Origin: Dehalococcoidales bacterium
GTDB lineage: Bacteria; Chloroflexota; Dehalococcoidia; Dehalococcoidales; RBG-16-60-22
Assembly: GCA_023135135.1 (NCBI GenBank)
Contig: JAGLTT010000064.1
Span: forward strand, 1 to 5,322
Direction: 5' to 3'
Length of the DNA: 5,322 nt
This document shows, piece after piece, positions 1 through 5,322 of this stretch. How positions within the stretch are numbered: the stretch's first letter is position 1; every line of letters begins with the position of its first letter. The position numbers were made by a program, and so were the translations under genes. The notes beneath the pieces are model-generated. The model had not been told where the DNA came from. It made no database searches and saw only the letters and a program-made list of their open reading frames with translations.

Positions 1-102
1 CTCGGCGAAGTTGGTCAGGTGGGCGGAGAAGGAAATCCGGTTGGGCACGACTACCTTGCCTATCTGGAGCGGTGAAAAAAGATATTTAAATTGCCCGTAC
101 AT
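1..102 (-). CDS. OYE/FadH-family flavin oxidoreductase, N-terminal fragment (mycofactocin-associated)
   Basis: Only the first 34 codons are present; the gene runs off the left edge. The ATG is at 100-102, with a GAAGGGG ribosome-binding site at 112-118, 9 bases upstream. The stretch LFSPLQIGKVVVPNRI (residues 8-23) is the typical opening of old yellow enzyme / 2,4-dienoyl-CoA reductase (FadH) proteins, in which the first strand of the FMN-binding TIM barrel begins with a 'PxxIGxxxxxNRI' pattern. Full-length members carry FMN and often a 4Fe-4S cluster and a C-terminal FAD/NAD domain; none of that can be checked here. It follows mftC by 27 bases on the same strand, so it is probably cotranscribed. 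Known families of mycofactocin-system FadH/OYE oxidoreductases occur beside mftC in several genomes, which fits. The role is inferred: hydride transfer linked to the cofactor or to enone/enoyl substrates. Confidence 0.82.
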   Translation of the reverse strand, partial: MYGQFKYLFSPLQIGKVVVPNRISFSAHLTNFAE

Positions 103-111
103 AATCTCTAT

Positions 112-118
112 CCCCTTC
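112..118 (-). promoter_or_regulatory. Ribosome-binding site of the OYE-family gene
   Basis: GAAGGGG on the minus strand lies 9 bases before the ATG at 102, inside the 27-base gap after mftC. It supports this ATG as the start of the truncated gene. Confidence 0.6.
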
Positions 119-129
119 AGGTGATAGTA

Positions 130-1164
130 TTACCTGCCTTCGAGCGGCGGCGCGGGTGAAATATCCCGGCTCCAGTTTATCAGGCATTCCGGGTCGGCAC
201 TATTGAGGTCGCGGCTGACGAAGTAAGCCACGGCGGGGCAACCTCCCCGGCAGTTATTGAAGCGCGGGCACTTCCGGCAGGCTTCGGGTTCCAGTTGCCG
301 GAAGTAATTGAACGCGGCCGCATTGTCCCAGATATCCTGGAATGTAATCTCTCTGAGGTTGCCGCCGCAGAACTCTCTTTCCTGCATGAAGGCGCAGGGA
401 TAAACGAAGCCGCAGGGGTCGATGCAGGCGGTCATCTTGCAGGCCCCGCACATGTCCAGTCCGAGGTGCCTTCTCCCGTCCTGGGAGATGGAGAAGAAGG
501 AGTCGCCGGTAAGAATGGTGGGGTCATCGCTGAGCCAGTCGGAGAGATCACGCAGCTGTTTCGCATTCAGTCTCAGCATTTCCCAGCTTTCCCTGGCCCG
601 CCCCGAAGGGCGGAAGCGGGACACGCGCAGGCTGGCCCCGTAAGAACCGGCCATCTCCTTGAGCCGGCCCAACTGCATAAAGTTCAGGGAGGTGACCACG
701 GTGTTGATAGACAGGGGGATATTTTTACCCGCCAGGCGCTCGATTCCTTTGATGATACGGTGAAATGTGCCCTGACCGCGGATGCGATCGTTGACCTCCG
801 GGGTAGCGCCGTCCAGGCTTACCTGCACGTTTACTAGCGGATTATCCGTAAATAGTTCGATAGCCTCTTCCGTAAGCACGGTGCCGTTGGTGCTGATGCA
901 GGTGACGATGCCCCTGGTATGTATGTAGCGGAGCAGGGGGAGAAAATAATCCTTGAGCAGCGGCTCTCCGCCGCCGAAATTGATTTCAAATACCTTGAGC
1001 GCCGCCAGCTGGTCGACGATAGCCCGGCACTCTGCCTCGTCAAGCTCGCCGGGGGATGCAACGCTGCTGGATGAGAGGCAATGGACGCATTTCAGATTGC
1101 ACTGGTGCGTAATTTCCCAGGTTATATTTACCGGTGCGGACAAGGGCCAGTCAGCATACTTCAT
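130..1164 (-). CDS. mftC: Mycofactocin radical SAM maturase MftC
   Basis: 344 aa radical SAM/SPASM enzyme. In the known pathway MftC acts on the C-terminal Val-Tyr of MftA: it oxidatively decarboxylates the tyrosine, then forms a C-C bond between the valine and the tyramine unit, using S-adenosylmethionine and iron-sulfur clusters. Seen here: the radical SAM CxxxCxxC motif (C22, C26, C29), GGGEP at 64-68 for SAM binding, STNG at 91-94, and a cysteine-rich C-terminus (C239, C242, C247, C251, C257, C266, C296, C299, C305, C309, C327). The CRKCPRFNNCRGGC segment (296-309) is the classic CX2CX5CX3C SPASM signature for auxiliary clusters. The ATG at 1162-1164 is chosen over a TTG one codon upstream because AGGGTG (1172-1177) sits 7 bases before it. 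The gene overlaps the end of mftB by 14 bases, suggesting translational coupling. The family name rests on the mftA and mftB neighbours as much as on the motifs; other SPASM maturases look similar in isolation. Confidence 0.93.
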   Translation of the reverse strand: MKYADWPLSAPVNITWEITHQCNLKCVHCLSSSSVASPGELDEAECRAIVDQLAALKVFEINFGGGEPLLKDYFLPLLRYIHTRGIVTCISTNGTVLTEEAIELFTDNPLVNVQVSLDGATPEVNDRIRGQGTFHRIIKGIERLAGKNIPLSINTVVTSLNFMQLGRLKEMAGSYGASLRVSRFRPSGRARESWEMLRLNAKQLRDLSDWLSDDPTILTGDSFFSISQDGRRHLGLDMCGACKMTACIDPCGFVYPCAFMQEREFCGGNLREITFQDIWDNAAAFNYFRQLEPEACRKCPRFNNCRGGCPAVAYFVSRDLNSADPECLINWSRDISPAPPLEGR

Positions 1165-1417
1165 CAATAATCACCCTGTTTTTTATCAGGCGGTCCGTCA
1201 ACTTGGGGAGGGAACGCTCGATAATCTCGGCGGGAGTGTCGCTGCGCTCGGCTATGTCATTGACTATGCCGTCGAACGTCCAGGTGCCGTCAAAATGCTC
1301 CGGGTAAAGCCAGTCGCCGCTTCGCACGAAGAATACCTTGTGACGCGTCTCCAGATAGAAGAGCAAGCCCCAGCCTTCCTTTCTTACCTGAACGTTATCG
1401 GCCAGGCGGCAGGTCAT
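1151..1417 (-). CDS. mftB: Mycofactocin biosynthesis chaperone MftB (PqqD-like recognition domain)
   Basis: 88 aa small protein with the size and position expected of MftB, the RiPP recognition element that binds the MftA leader and presents it to MftC. The pattern VQVRKEGWGLLFYLETRHK (residues 9-27) is consistent with the N-terminal beta-strands of MftB/PqqD-like domains, and the helical C-terminal half ends RLIKNRVIID. No catalytic residues are expected. I place the start at the ATG (1415-1417), two bases after the mftA stop (TAAGCATG). A TTG at 1433-1435 would extend it by six residues into mftA but adds nothing family-like. GGGG in the last mftA codons, about 10 bases upstream, may serve as a ribosome site. 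The 3' end overlaps mftC. Divergent sequence makes the call depend partly on context, but sitting between a clear mftA and a clear mftC it is strong. Confidence 0.9.
   Translation of the reverse strand: MTCRLADNVQVRKEGWGLLFYLETRHKVFFVRSGDWLYPEHFDGTWTFDGIVNDIAERSDTPAEIIERSLPKLTDRLIKNRVIIDEVC
1172..1177 (-). promoter_or_regulatory. Ribosome-binding site deciding the mftC start
   Basis: AGGGTG lies within the end of mftB, 7 bases before the ATG at 1164 but only 4 before the in-frame TTG at 1167. The spacing favours the ATG. Confidence 0.6.
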
Positions 1418-1419
1418 GC

Positions 1420-1539
1420 TTAGTATACCCCGCAAACGCCGTCGATGCTGAGTTCTTCGACGACTATCTCCTCGATAACCTCGGGTTCTTCGACGGTCTT
1501 GCTCTCGTTTTTCTTGGGTTCCATCGTCTCTTTATCCAT
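1420..1539 (-). CDS. mftA: Mycofactocin precursor peptide MftA
   Basis: A 39-residue peptide. Its C-terminus is SIDGVCGVY, matching the hallmark IDGMCGVY end of mycofactocin precursors. The final Val-Tyr is the part that MftC crosslinks and that the peptidase MftE later releases to become the cofactor core; the rest is a leader for MftB. The leader is rich in Glu and Val (VEEPEVIEEIVVEEL), as in known precursors, with a lysine-rich start (MDKETMEPKKNESK). The first ATG (1537-1539) has AGAAGG (1551-1556) 11 bases upstream, a rather long spacing. A second in-frame ATG five codons later is possible but has no better site. mftB begins two bases past the stop. Compared with the hallmark, the Met of IDGMCGVY is Val here. 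The peptide is too short for most gene callers. Confidence 0.95.
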   Translation of the reverse strand: MDKETMEPKKNESKTVEEPEVIEEIVVEELSIDGVCGVY

Positions 1540-1550
1540 TTAATTTTCAA

Positions 1551-1556
1551 CCTTCT
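1551..1556 (-). promoter_or_regulatory. Putative ribosome-binding site of mftA
   Basis: AGAAGG lies 11 bases before the mftA ATG, downstream of the hairpin at 1571-1630. The spacing is on the long side, so this is only moderately supported. Confidence 0.45.
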
Positions 1557-1570
1557 TTCCGTTATCTCTC

Positions 1571-1630
1571 AAAAAATGGGTGACGAGCCCCTGCAACCAT
1601 TTTACAATTATCAGGGGTTTCTCGCCACCC
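1571..1630 (-). terminator. Strong hairpin plus T-run between the Fe-ADH and mftA (intrinsic terminator or attenuator)
   Basis: Read on the minus strand, the arm GGGTGGCGAG (1630-1621), a three-base AAA bulge, and CCCCTG (1617-1612) pair across an 18-base loop (1594-1611) with CAGGGG (1593-1588) and CTCGTCACCC (1587-1578). Only one G-U wobble is needed. A T-run of six follows at once (1576-1571), and the flanking AAAGT can pair into it to lengthen the stem. This is the form of a Rho-independent terminator, placed 59 bases past the Fe-ADH stop and 31 bases before the mftA start. It could end the dehydrogenase transcript, or act as an attenuator that sets mftABC expression lower than, or independent of, the dehydrogenases. 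Confidence 0.8.
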
Positions 1631-1689
1631 ACTTTATCTTTTCCAATAAAATTATCTTACGCCGGTTTTTGCTGGCGGCCCGGGCAACT

Positions 1690-2901
1690 CTAGAGCGCAC
1701 TCTTCAGGAGGTTGATGCATTCATCATAGTTGAACTCTTTCGCATTGCCCTGGCTGCAGAAGTCATTGGAATATACTTTAACGATATGGTCCAGGTCCTT
1801 CTCCTCGACTCCGAACTGCTGGTTAAGCTGACCGGGTGTAATTTCCAGGTCTTCAAGCAGCTGTTCTATTTCGTCGAACCAGCAGTCGGCGGCTTCCCAC
1901 TCTGTCATGCCGGTGGTATCGACGCCCATGGCGCGGGTCAAAGCGGCTAATTTCTCGGTGATAGCGGGCTGGTTATATCTCTCTCCCGCCAGCATCATAA
2001 CGGCATTAATACGGCCGTGGTGGCAGTCCGTGAGGGCGCTTATCTGGTGTCCCAGGCCGTGCACGATGCCGGCGCCGGCCCCGAAGCCGATGGCGATGCC
2101 GCCCATGGTGGAAGCCCAGGCCATGCGCTCGCAGGCAGTATTGCTCATGCGATTATAGGTAAACTCACGGAGGTTTTGAGCGATGAACTCGGTAGCCCGC
2201 AGGAGCAAGCCGTAGGAGTAAGGCCCCTGTACCTTGGTGACGAAAGCTTCGATAGCGTGTGCCAGGGCGTCGAATCCCGTCCAGGCGGCGATATCGCGGG
2301 GCTGCAGCCTGCTGAGCAGGGGGTCGACAACGGCGACGGTGGATTGGACGTTGGGTCCGCTGACCAGTACCTTGGCTTTAGCTTTGGTATTAGAGATGGC
2401 TGCCCAGGAGGTGACCTCGGCGCCCGTGCCGGAGGTGGTCGCCACCGAAATCTGGGGGATGGTGCAGGGTTTCATCTTCTTTAAGGTTTCCGCAAAGGGA
2501 GGGTCGAGAAAGACAGTAAAGTTATTGACATGCTGGCCGCCGTTAGCATCAATGACGCGGATGCACTTTCCGGTATCGATGGAACTGCCGCCGCCGACGG
2601 CTACCACGCCGTCGCACTGGCTCTCTTTGAATAGTTTATAGGCTGCCATTATCTCGTGGTCCTTGGGGTTGGAAGAAATTTTATCGTAGATTTCCATGGC
2701 AACTCCGGCGTGGTTGATAACTCCTTTGATTTCTTCGATGATGCCGGTTCCTTTAAGTCCCGTGGTTACGATGAGGGCTTTTTTCATGCCGGCGGCTTTA
2801 CATTCGTCGCCGATTGTTTGATAGGCTCCCCAGCCCAGGGCTATCTTGGGGATAGGGTTGGTGTATATTATGGGAAATTCATGTATCTGCTTATTTATCA
2901 C
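1690..2901 (-). CDS. Iron-containing alcohol dehydrogenase, candidate mycofactocin-dependent nicotinoprotein
   Basis: 403 aa member of the group III (iron-dependent) alcohol dehydrogenases, which oxidise alcohols or reduce aldehydes with NAD(P) and a divalent metal in the cytoplasm. The nucleotide-binding motif GGGSSIDTGK is at 103-112, and TTSGTGAEVT is at 155-164. The four expected metal ligands are present as D211 and H215 (GFDALAHAIEA), H281 and H295 (HGLGHQ...CHHG); the 14-residue spacing of the two late His matches the family. The start is GTG at 2899-2901, because AGGAGG (2908-2913) lies exactly 6 bases upstream; a TTG 14 codons earlier lies before that site and is rejected. It follows the Zn-ADH by 55 bases and precedes mftA by 150 bases. 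Fe-ADHs of the methanol:NDMA oxidoreductase type are known clients of mycofactocin, carrying non-exchangeable NAD; that this one is such an enzyme is inferred from context. The substrate is unknown. Confidence 0.9.
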   Translation of the reverse strand: MINKQIHEFPIIYTNPIPKIALGWGAYQTIGDECKAAGMKKALIVTTGLKGTGIIEEIKGVINHAGVAMEIYDKISSNPKDHEIMAAYKLFKESQCDGVVAVGGGSSIDTGKCIRVIDANGGQHVNNFTVFLDPPFAETLKKMKPCTIPQISVATTSGTGAEVTSWAAISNTKAKAKVLVSGPNVQSTVAVVDPLLSRLQPRDIAAWTGFDALAHAIEAFVTKVQGPYSYGLLLRATEFIAQNLREFTYNRMSNTACERMAWASTMGGIAIGFGAGAGIVHGLGHQISALTDCHHGRINAVMMLAGERYNQPAITEKLAALTRAMGVDTTGMTEWEAADCWFDEIEQLLEDLEITPGQLNQQFGVEEKDLDHIVKVYSNDFCSQGNAKEFNYDECINLLKSAL

Positions 2902-2907
2902 TATTTT

Positions 2908-2913
2908 CCTCCT
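2908..2913 (-). promoter_or_regulatory. Strong Shine-Dalgarno site setting the GTG start of the Fe-ADH
   Basis: A full AAGGAGGA match with 6-base spacing to GTG at 2901. It is the best ribosome site in the window and implies high translation of the Fe-ADH. Confidence 0.85.
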
Positions 2914-2956
2914 TACGCAGTGTTCACTTGTATTGTAGACCAATTGCAGGCCATCA

Positions 2957-3988
2957 TCAAGGAACGCTCAGCAGCACCTTGATATTGGCCTCTTTGTTCT
3001 GAACCAGTTGCTCGAACCCCAGTTCAGCGGCGTCTTTGAGGGGGACGATGGAGGTAATCAGGCTGCCGGGGTCGATTCTCCCATCCGCCAGCAGGTCGAT
3101 GACCGTCCTGCCCTCGTGTATGTAAATAGAACTGCCCACCAGCATTCTCTCGGTGAATAAAATAGTGCTGAAGTCGATGGTGCCGGGTTTTTCAAAGACC
3201 CCGGTGATTACGGCGATGCCGCCCCGCCGGGTGAGTTCCACGGTAAGCTGGGGGGTATCCGGGTAACCGACGCATTCGATAGCGGCGTTTACCCCGATGC
3301 CGCCGGTCAACTCCATAAGCTTCTGGACGGGGTTGCCTTCGTCAAGGTAGATAACGGCGGTAGCGCCCAGCTTTTCAGCCAGTCCGCCCCGGCCTTTGTG
3401 CTTGGCGACGAGGTAGACTTCGGAGGCTCCGGCAGCCCTCGCGGCCAGCAGGGCGCCGAGGCCGATAGCGCCGTCACCAACGATAGCTACCGTGTCCCCG
3501 GGTTGTACCTTGCCCTGCCGGACGGCGTGAAGGGACACGGCCAGGGGTTCCACCAGAGCGCCGTATTCGTCAGATACTGTGTCCGGGAGCTTATAACATG
3601 CATAGGCGGGCAGGACGAAAAATTCCGCCATACATCCGTCAGTAGTTAGCCCGGTAAATCCCTGGTTCACGCACAGGTTGTACCGGCCTTCCTTACAGAC
3701 GTAACACTCGCCGCAATAGTAGTAGCCGACCCCGCTTACCCGGTCGCCGACATTGAAATCAGTGACTCCTTTACCGAGGGTGTCCACCGTACCGGCGAAC
3801 TCATGCCCCAGTGTCAGGGGGACTCTATCCGGGGGTATCATGTGGGGGCCGGTGGCGTATTCCTTCAGGTCGGTGCCGCAGATGCCGGCCAGGGTGACTT
3901 TTATTTTCAACTGCCCCGGCCCGGGAGAGGGTTCCGGAACGTCTTCATACCGCAGGTCTTTTCTGCCGTACCACCTTAATGCTTTCAT
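2957..3988 (-). CDS. Zinc-dependent medium-chain alcohol dehydrogenase (butanediol/threonine dehydrogenase-like)
   Basis: 343 aa, the usual length of this superfamily, with an N-terminal GroES-like catalytic domain and a Rossmann domain. Catalytic zinc ligands: C37 (GICGTD), H62-E63 (GHEFAG) and E147 (LVEPLAVS). The structural zinc loop is complete: C92, C95, C98, C106. The dinucleotide motif is GDGAIG (171-176). The segment after the second strand is AKHKGR (195-200) where NAD-using relatives usually have an acidic residue. The overall look (GPHMIPP, GHEFAG) resembles 2,3-butanediol or sorbitol/threonine dehydrogenases; the substrate is not determined. The start is the ATG at 3986-3988, giving the standard MKAL opening; a GTG three codons upstream is possible, and neither has a clear ribosome site. 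It is the first gene of the minus-strand cluster, behind a good promoter. Some zinc ADHs are mycofactocin-linked nicotinoproteins, but nothing visible proves it here. Confidence 0.9.
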   Translation of the reverse strand: MKALRWYGRKDLRYEDVPEPSPGPGQLKIKVTLAGICGTDLKEYATGPHMIPPDRVPLTLGHEFAGTVDTLGKGVTDFNVGDRVSGVGYYYCGECYVCKEGRYNLCVNQGFTGLTTDGCMAEFFVLPAYACYKLPDTVSDEYGALVEPLAVSLHAVRQGKVQPGDTVAIVGDGAIGLGALLAARAAGASEVYLVAKHKGRGGLAEKLGATAVIYLDEGNPVQKLMELTGGIGVNAAIECVGYPDTPQLTVELTRRGGIAVITGVFEKPGTIDFSTILFTERMLVGSSIYIHEGRTVIDLLADGRIDPGSLITSIVPLKDAAELGFEQLVQNKEANIKVLLSVP

Positions 3989-4005
3989 CAGGCACACTTT
4001 CAGTC

Positions 4006-4017
4006 TATAAATTTATA
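4006..4017. repeat. Perfect 12-bp AT palindrome in the leader of the dehydrogenase/mft operon
   Basis: TATAAATTTATA reads the same on both strands. It lies about 10 to 21 bases downstream of the predicted start of the minus-strand transcript, where a repressor could bind. It is all A/T, so chance is a real alternative. Confidence 0.4.
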
Positions 4018-4033
4018 TTGGGGACACCAAGCT

Positions 4034-4062
4034 ATTATTAAAGAGTATGGGGAGTTTGTCAA
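4034..4062 (-). promoter_or_regulatory. Sigma70-type promoter for the Zn-ADH / Fe-ADH / mft cluster
   Basis: On the minus strand, a perfect TTGACA -35 box (4062-4057), a 17-base spacer, and AATAAT as -10 (4039-4034, five of six matches). Transcription would begin near 4027, giving a leader of about 40 bases before the Zn-ADH ATG. It is the only convincing minus-strand promoter I found, so it may serve the whole cluster. Confidence 0.78.
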
Positions 4063-4102
4063 GGCTGGGCTGCTTTATTATTATCCTGTATGCGTCCTGA
4101 AA

Positions 4103-4131
4103 TAGCCACACCACACTCAAGCTGTTATAAT
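4103..4131 (+). promoter_or_regulatory. Sigma70-type promoter for the MoxR/DUF58 operon
   Basis: A perfect -10 TATAAT (4126-4131) with a 17-base spacer to TAGCCA (4103-4108; four of six matches to TTGACA). Transcription would start near 4138, just upstream of the MoxR ATG at 4156. This argues against any longer N-terminus beginning at 4090. The -35 boxes of the two divergent promoters are only about 40 bases apart. Confidence 0.65.
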
Positions 4132-4152
4132 GAACAAAAAAGAAGAGTGTGG
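4111..4152. repeat. 8-bp inverted repeat around the MoxR -10 box and ribosome site
   Basis: CCACACTC (4111-4118) and its exact reverse complement GAGTGTGG (4145-4152) flank the TATAAT box; the second arm lies just before the start codon. It could be a split operator, or, if transcription starts upstream, a hairpin that hides the ribosome site. Confidence 0.45.
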
Positions 4153-4155
4153 GAT

Positions 4156-5133
4156 ATGGAAGAGAAAATCGTACGGCAGATAAAAGACGCTGCCATTAAA
4201 GTTAAGGAAAACGTCGAGCGTGTTATCGTGGGCAAGGGCGAGGTGGTGGAACTGGCTATTATTGCCCTGCTCTGCGAGGGGCATATGCTCATCGAAGATG
4301 TGCCGGGACTGGGCAAAACCGTCCTGGCGAAGTCGCTGGCAAAATCTTTAGGATGCAGCTTCCGGCGAATTCAGTGCACGCCGGACCTTTTACCCTCGGA
4401 CATCACCGGAACCTACGTTTTTAACCAGAGAACATCAGACTTTGAGTTCCGCCCCGGGCCGGTAATGTCGCAAATAGTGCTGACGGACGAAATCAACCGG
4501 GCCACCCCCAGAACGCAGTCGGCGCTGCTGGAAGCGATGCAGGAGCGCCAGGTCACCGCCGAGGGAGAGACCATGCCGCTGCCCCGGCCCTTCCTGGTCA
4601 TGGCGACGCAGAACCCCATCGAACTGGAGGGCACGTTCCCTCTGCCCGAGGCGCAGCTTGACCGGTTCCTCATGAAAATACAGATAGGTTACCCCGGCGT
4701 TGAAGACGACCGGTTGATTCTATCACGCTTCCGCCAGACCGACCCACTGGAAGAGCTATCGCCGGTGATATCTTCCGATGACCTTATGAAAATGCAGAAG
4801 GCCTGCCGCGATGTACATATTGCCTCCGACGTGGAGGACTATATCATCCGCCTTATCCATGCCAGCCGTGAGCACGACGATGTAGAGCTGGGGGCCAGTC
4901 CCAGGGCTATGCTGGCTCTCTACAATGCGTCACAGGCCCTGGCGGCGCTGCGGGGCAGGGCTTTCGTAACCCCGGACGATATAAAATACATGGTTACTCC
5001 TGTATTGATTCATCGCATCATTCCCAAGTCGGAGAGTCGACTCCGCGGTCAGAAAGCCGAGCAGACTCTTAAAGAGATAATGGATTCCGTGTTCGTGCCG
5101 GTGGAAGAGGAACCCGTCGCCGGAGAAGGATAG
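4156..5133 (+). CDS. MoxR-family AAA+ ATPase
   Basis: 325 aa, typical MoxR length. MoxR proteins are AAA+ chaperone-like ATPases thought to remodel or insert cofactors into partner proteins, often together with DUF58 and von Willebrand A-domain proteins. Seen: Walker A DVPGLGKT (48-55), Walker B IVLTDE (107-112) followed by INRATPRTQSALLEAMQE, sensor-1 ATQNP with N153, LDRF with a likely arginine finger R170, and the sensor-2 motif GASPRA (246-251). The start is the ATG at 4156, which matches the usual MoxR N-terminus and lies downstream of the predicted transcription start; AGAAGAG (4141-4147) is a weak ribosome site 8 bases upstream. The next gene begins 3 bases after the stop, so they form an operon. 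It is divergent from the mft cluster; a functional link is not shown. Confidence 0.93.
   Translation: MEEKIVRQIKDAAIKVKENVERVIVGKGEVVELAIIALLCEGHMLIEDVPGLGKTVLAKSLAKSLGCSFRRIQCTPDLLPSDITGTYVFNQRTSDFEFRPGPVMSQIVLTDEINRATPRTQSALLEAMQERQVTAEGETMPLPRPFLVMATQNPIELEGTFPLPEAQLDRFLMKIQIGYPGVEDDRLILSRFRQTDPLEELSPVISSDDLMKMQKACRDVHIASDVEDYIIRLIHASREHDDVELGASPRAMLALYNASQALAALRGRAFVTPDDIKYMVTPVLIHRIIPKSESRLRGQKAEQTLKEIMDSVFVPVEEEPVAGEG
5126..5130 (+). promoter_or_regulatory. Ribosome-binding site of the DUF58-like gene
   Basis: AAGGA, inside the last codons of the MoxR gene, lies 6 bases before the ATG at 5137 and suggests coupled translation. Confidence 0.6.
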
Positions 5134-5136
5134 GCG

Positions 5137-5322
5137 ATGCGGGGCGACTACTGGCTTTTCTTCGCGATACTGATTCTGATAATCAGTCTGGCAACGCACC
5201 AGGTACCACTTGTTTTGATTTCCCTGCTGTTTATACTGACCGGCGGTGTATCGCGACTTTGGAACCGATTTTGCCTTCATCGCGTCGAGTACCGGCGGCG
5301 CCTGAGCCAGAACCAGGCATTT
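5137..5322 (+). CDS. DUF58-type membrane protein, N-terminal fragment
   Basis: 62 codons visible, truncated by the right edge. The start ATG comes 3 bases after the MoxR stop. Residues 5-20 and 23-38 form two hydrophobic segments with a short loop (THQ), giving a membrane hairpin, followed by the basic stretch VEYRRRLSQNQAF (50-62). That layout, two transmembrane helices then a tyrosine/arginine-rich 'YRRRLS..RAF' segment, matches the N-terminus of DUF58 proteins that sit beside MoxR, whose later part usually carries a DUF58/VWA-like domain. That domain is outside the window, so the assignment rests on the N-terminus and gene order. A transglutaminase-like protein often follows in such operons; it cannot be checked here. 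Confidence 0.72.
   Translation, partial: MRGDYWLFFAILILIISLATHQVPLVLISLLFILTGGVSRLWNRFCLHRVEYRRRLSQNQAF

Noticed and set aside
295..837. A 180-codon open frame on the plus strand opposite mftC
   Set aside because: It lies entirely antisense to mftC, which has complete radical SAM and SPASM motifs, and its translation shows no recognisable domain. Long antisense frames are expected in this GC range.
1418..1435. Extended mftB start at a TTG inside mftA
   Set aside because: The ATG directly after the mftA stop is better placed, and the added six residues show no family resemblance.
1640..1690. A possible mftA promoter with GATAAT and a small GCCG/CGGC hairpin
   Set aside because: The -10-like box has no acceptable -35 at 16-18 bases, and the hairpin is only four base pairs; neither is supported.
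2017..2484. A 155-codon plus-strand open frame opposite the Fe-ADH
   Set aside because: Antisense shadow of a clear gene, low-complexity Gly/Ala/Asp-rich translation, no ribosome site seen.
2902..2943. Extended Fe-ADH start at a TTG
   Set aside because: The strong AAGGAGGA site would fall inside the coding region; it is placed perfectly for the GTG at 2901.
4090..4155. N-terminal extension of MoxR starting at the ATG at 4090
   Set aside because: The extension covers the predicted -35 and -10 boxes, does not resemble MoxR N-termini, and the ATG at 4156 fits the family start.

Overview
The window holds a mycofactocin (Mft) locus on the minus strand and, divergently on the plus strand, the start of a MoxR/DUF58-type operon. 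Mycofactocin is a redox cofactor made from a ribosomal peptide; the system is known, but its arrangement here is worth a look. The three core genes are present and mutually consistent: mftA (precursor ending IDGVCGVY, 1420-1539), mftB (small PqqD-like chaperone, 1151-1417) and mftC (radical SAM/SPASM maturase, 130-1164). All other assignments rest on motifs read by eye.

Layout in the direction of minus-strand transcription: a sigma70-like promoter at 4034-4062; a zinc-dependent medium-chain alcohol dehydrogenase (2957-3988); an iron-containing alcohol dehydrogenase (1690-2901); a strong hairpin with a T-run resembling an intrinsic terminator or attenuator (1571-1630); mftA; mftB; mftC; and the first 34 codons of an OYE/FadH-like flavin oxidoreductase that runs off the left edge. 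mftA, mftB and mftC are nearly contiguous or overlapping. On the plus strand, a promoter at 4103-4131 precedes a MoxR-family AAA+ ATPase (4156-5133) and the N-terminus of a membrane protein of the DUF58-partner type (5137 to the right edge).

Probable working model (inference): MftC with MftB modifies the C-terminal Val-Tyr of MftA. The finished cofactor then serves as electron acceptor for nicotinoprotein-type alcohol dehydrogenases, for which the two upstream dehydrogenases are candidates, and a flavin oxidoreductase may recycle it or act on linked substrates. mftD, mftE, mftF and the mftR regulator are not in this window; some may lie past the left edge.

Organism: a bacterium of moderate GC with sigma70-type promoters and Shine-Dalgarno sites. 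The compact mftABC order next to Fe-ADH and OYE genes, without actinobacterial high GC, suggests a non-actinobacterial carrier such as Chloroflexota (for example Dehalococcoidia-like) or Peptococcaceae-like Firmicutes. This is a low-confidence guess. No RNA genes, insertion sequences or CRISPR arrays were seen.
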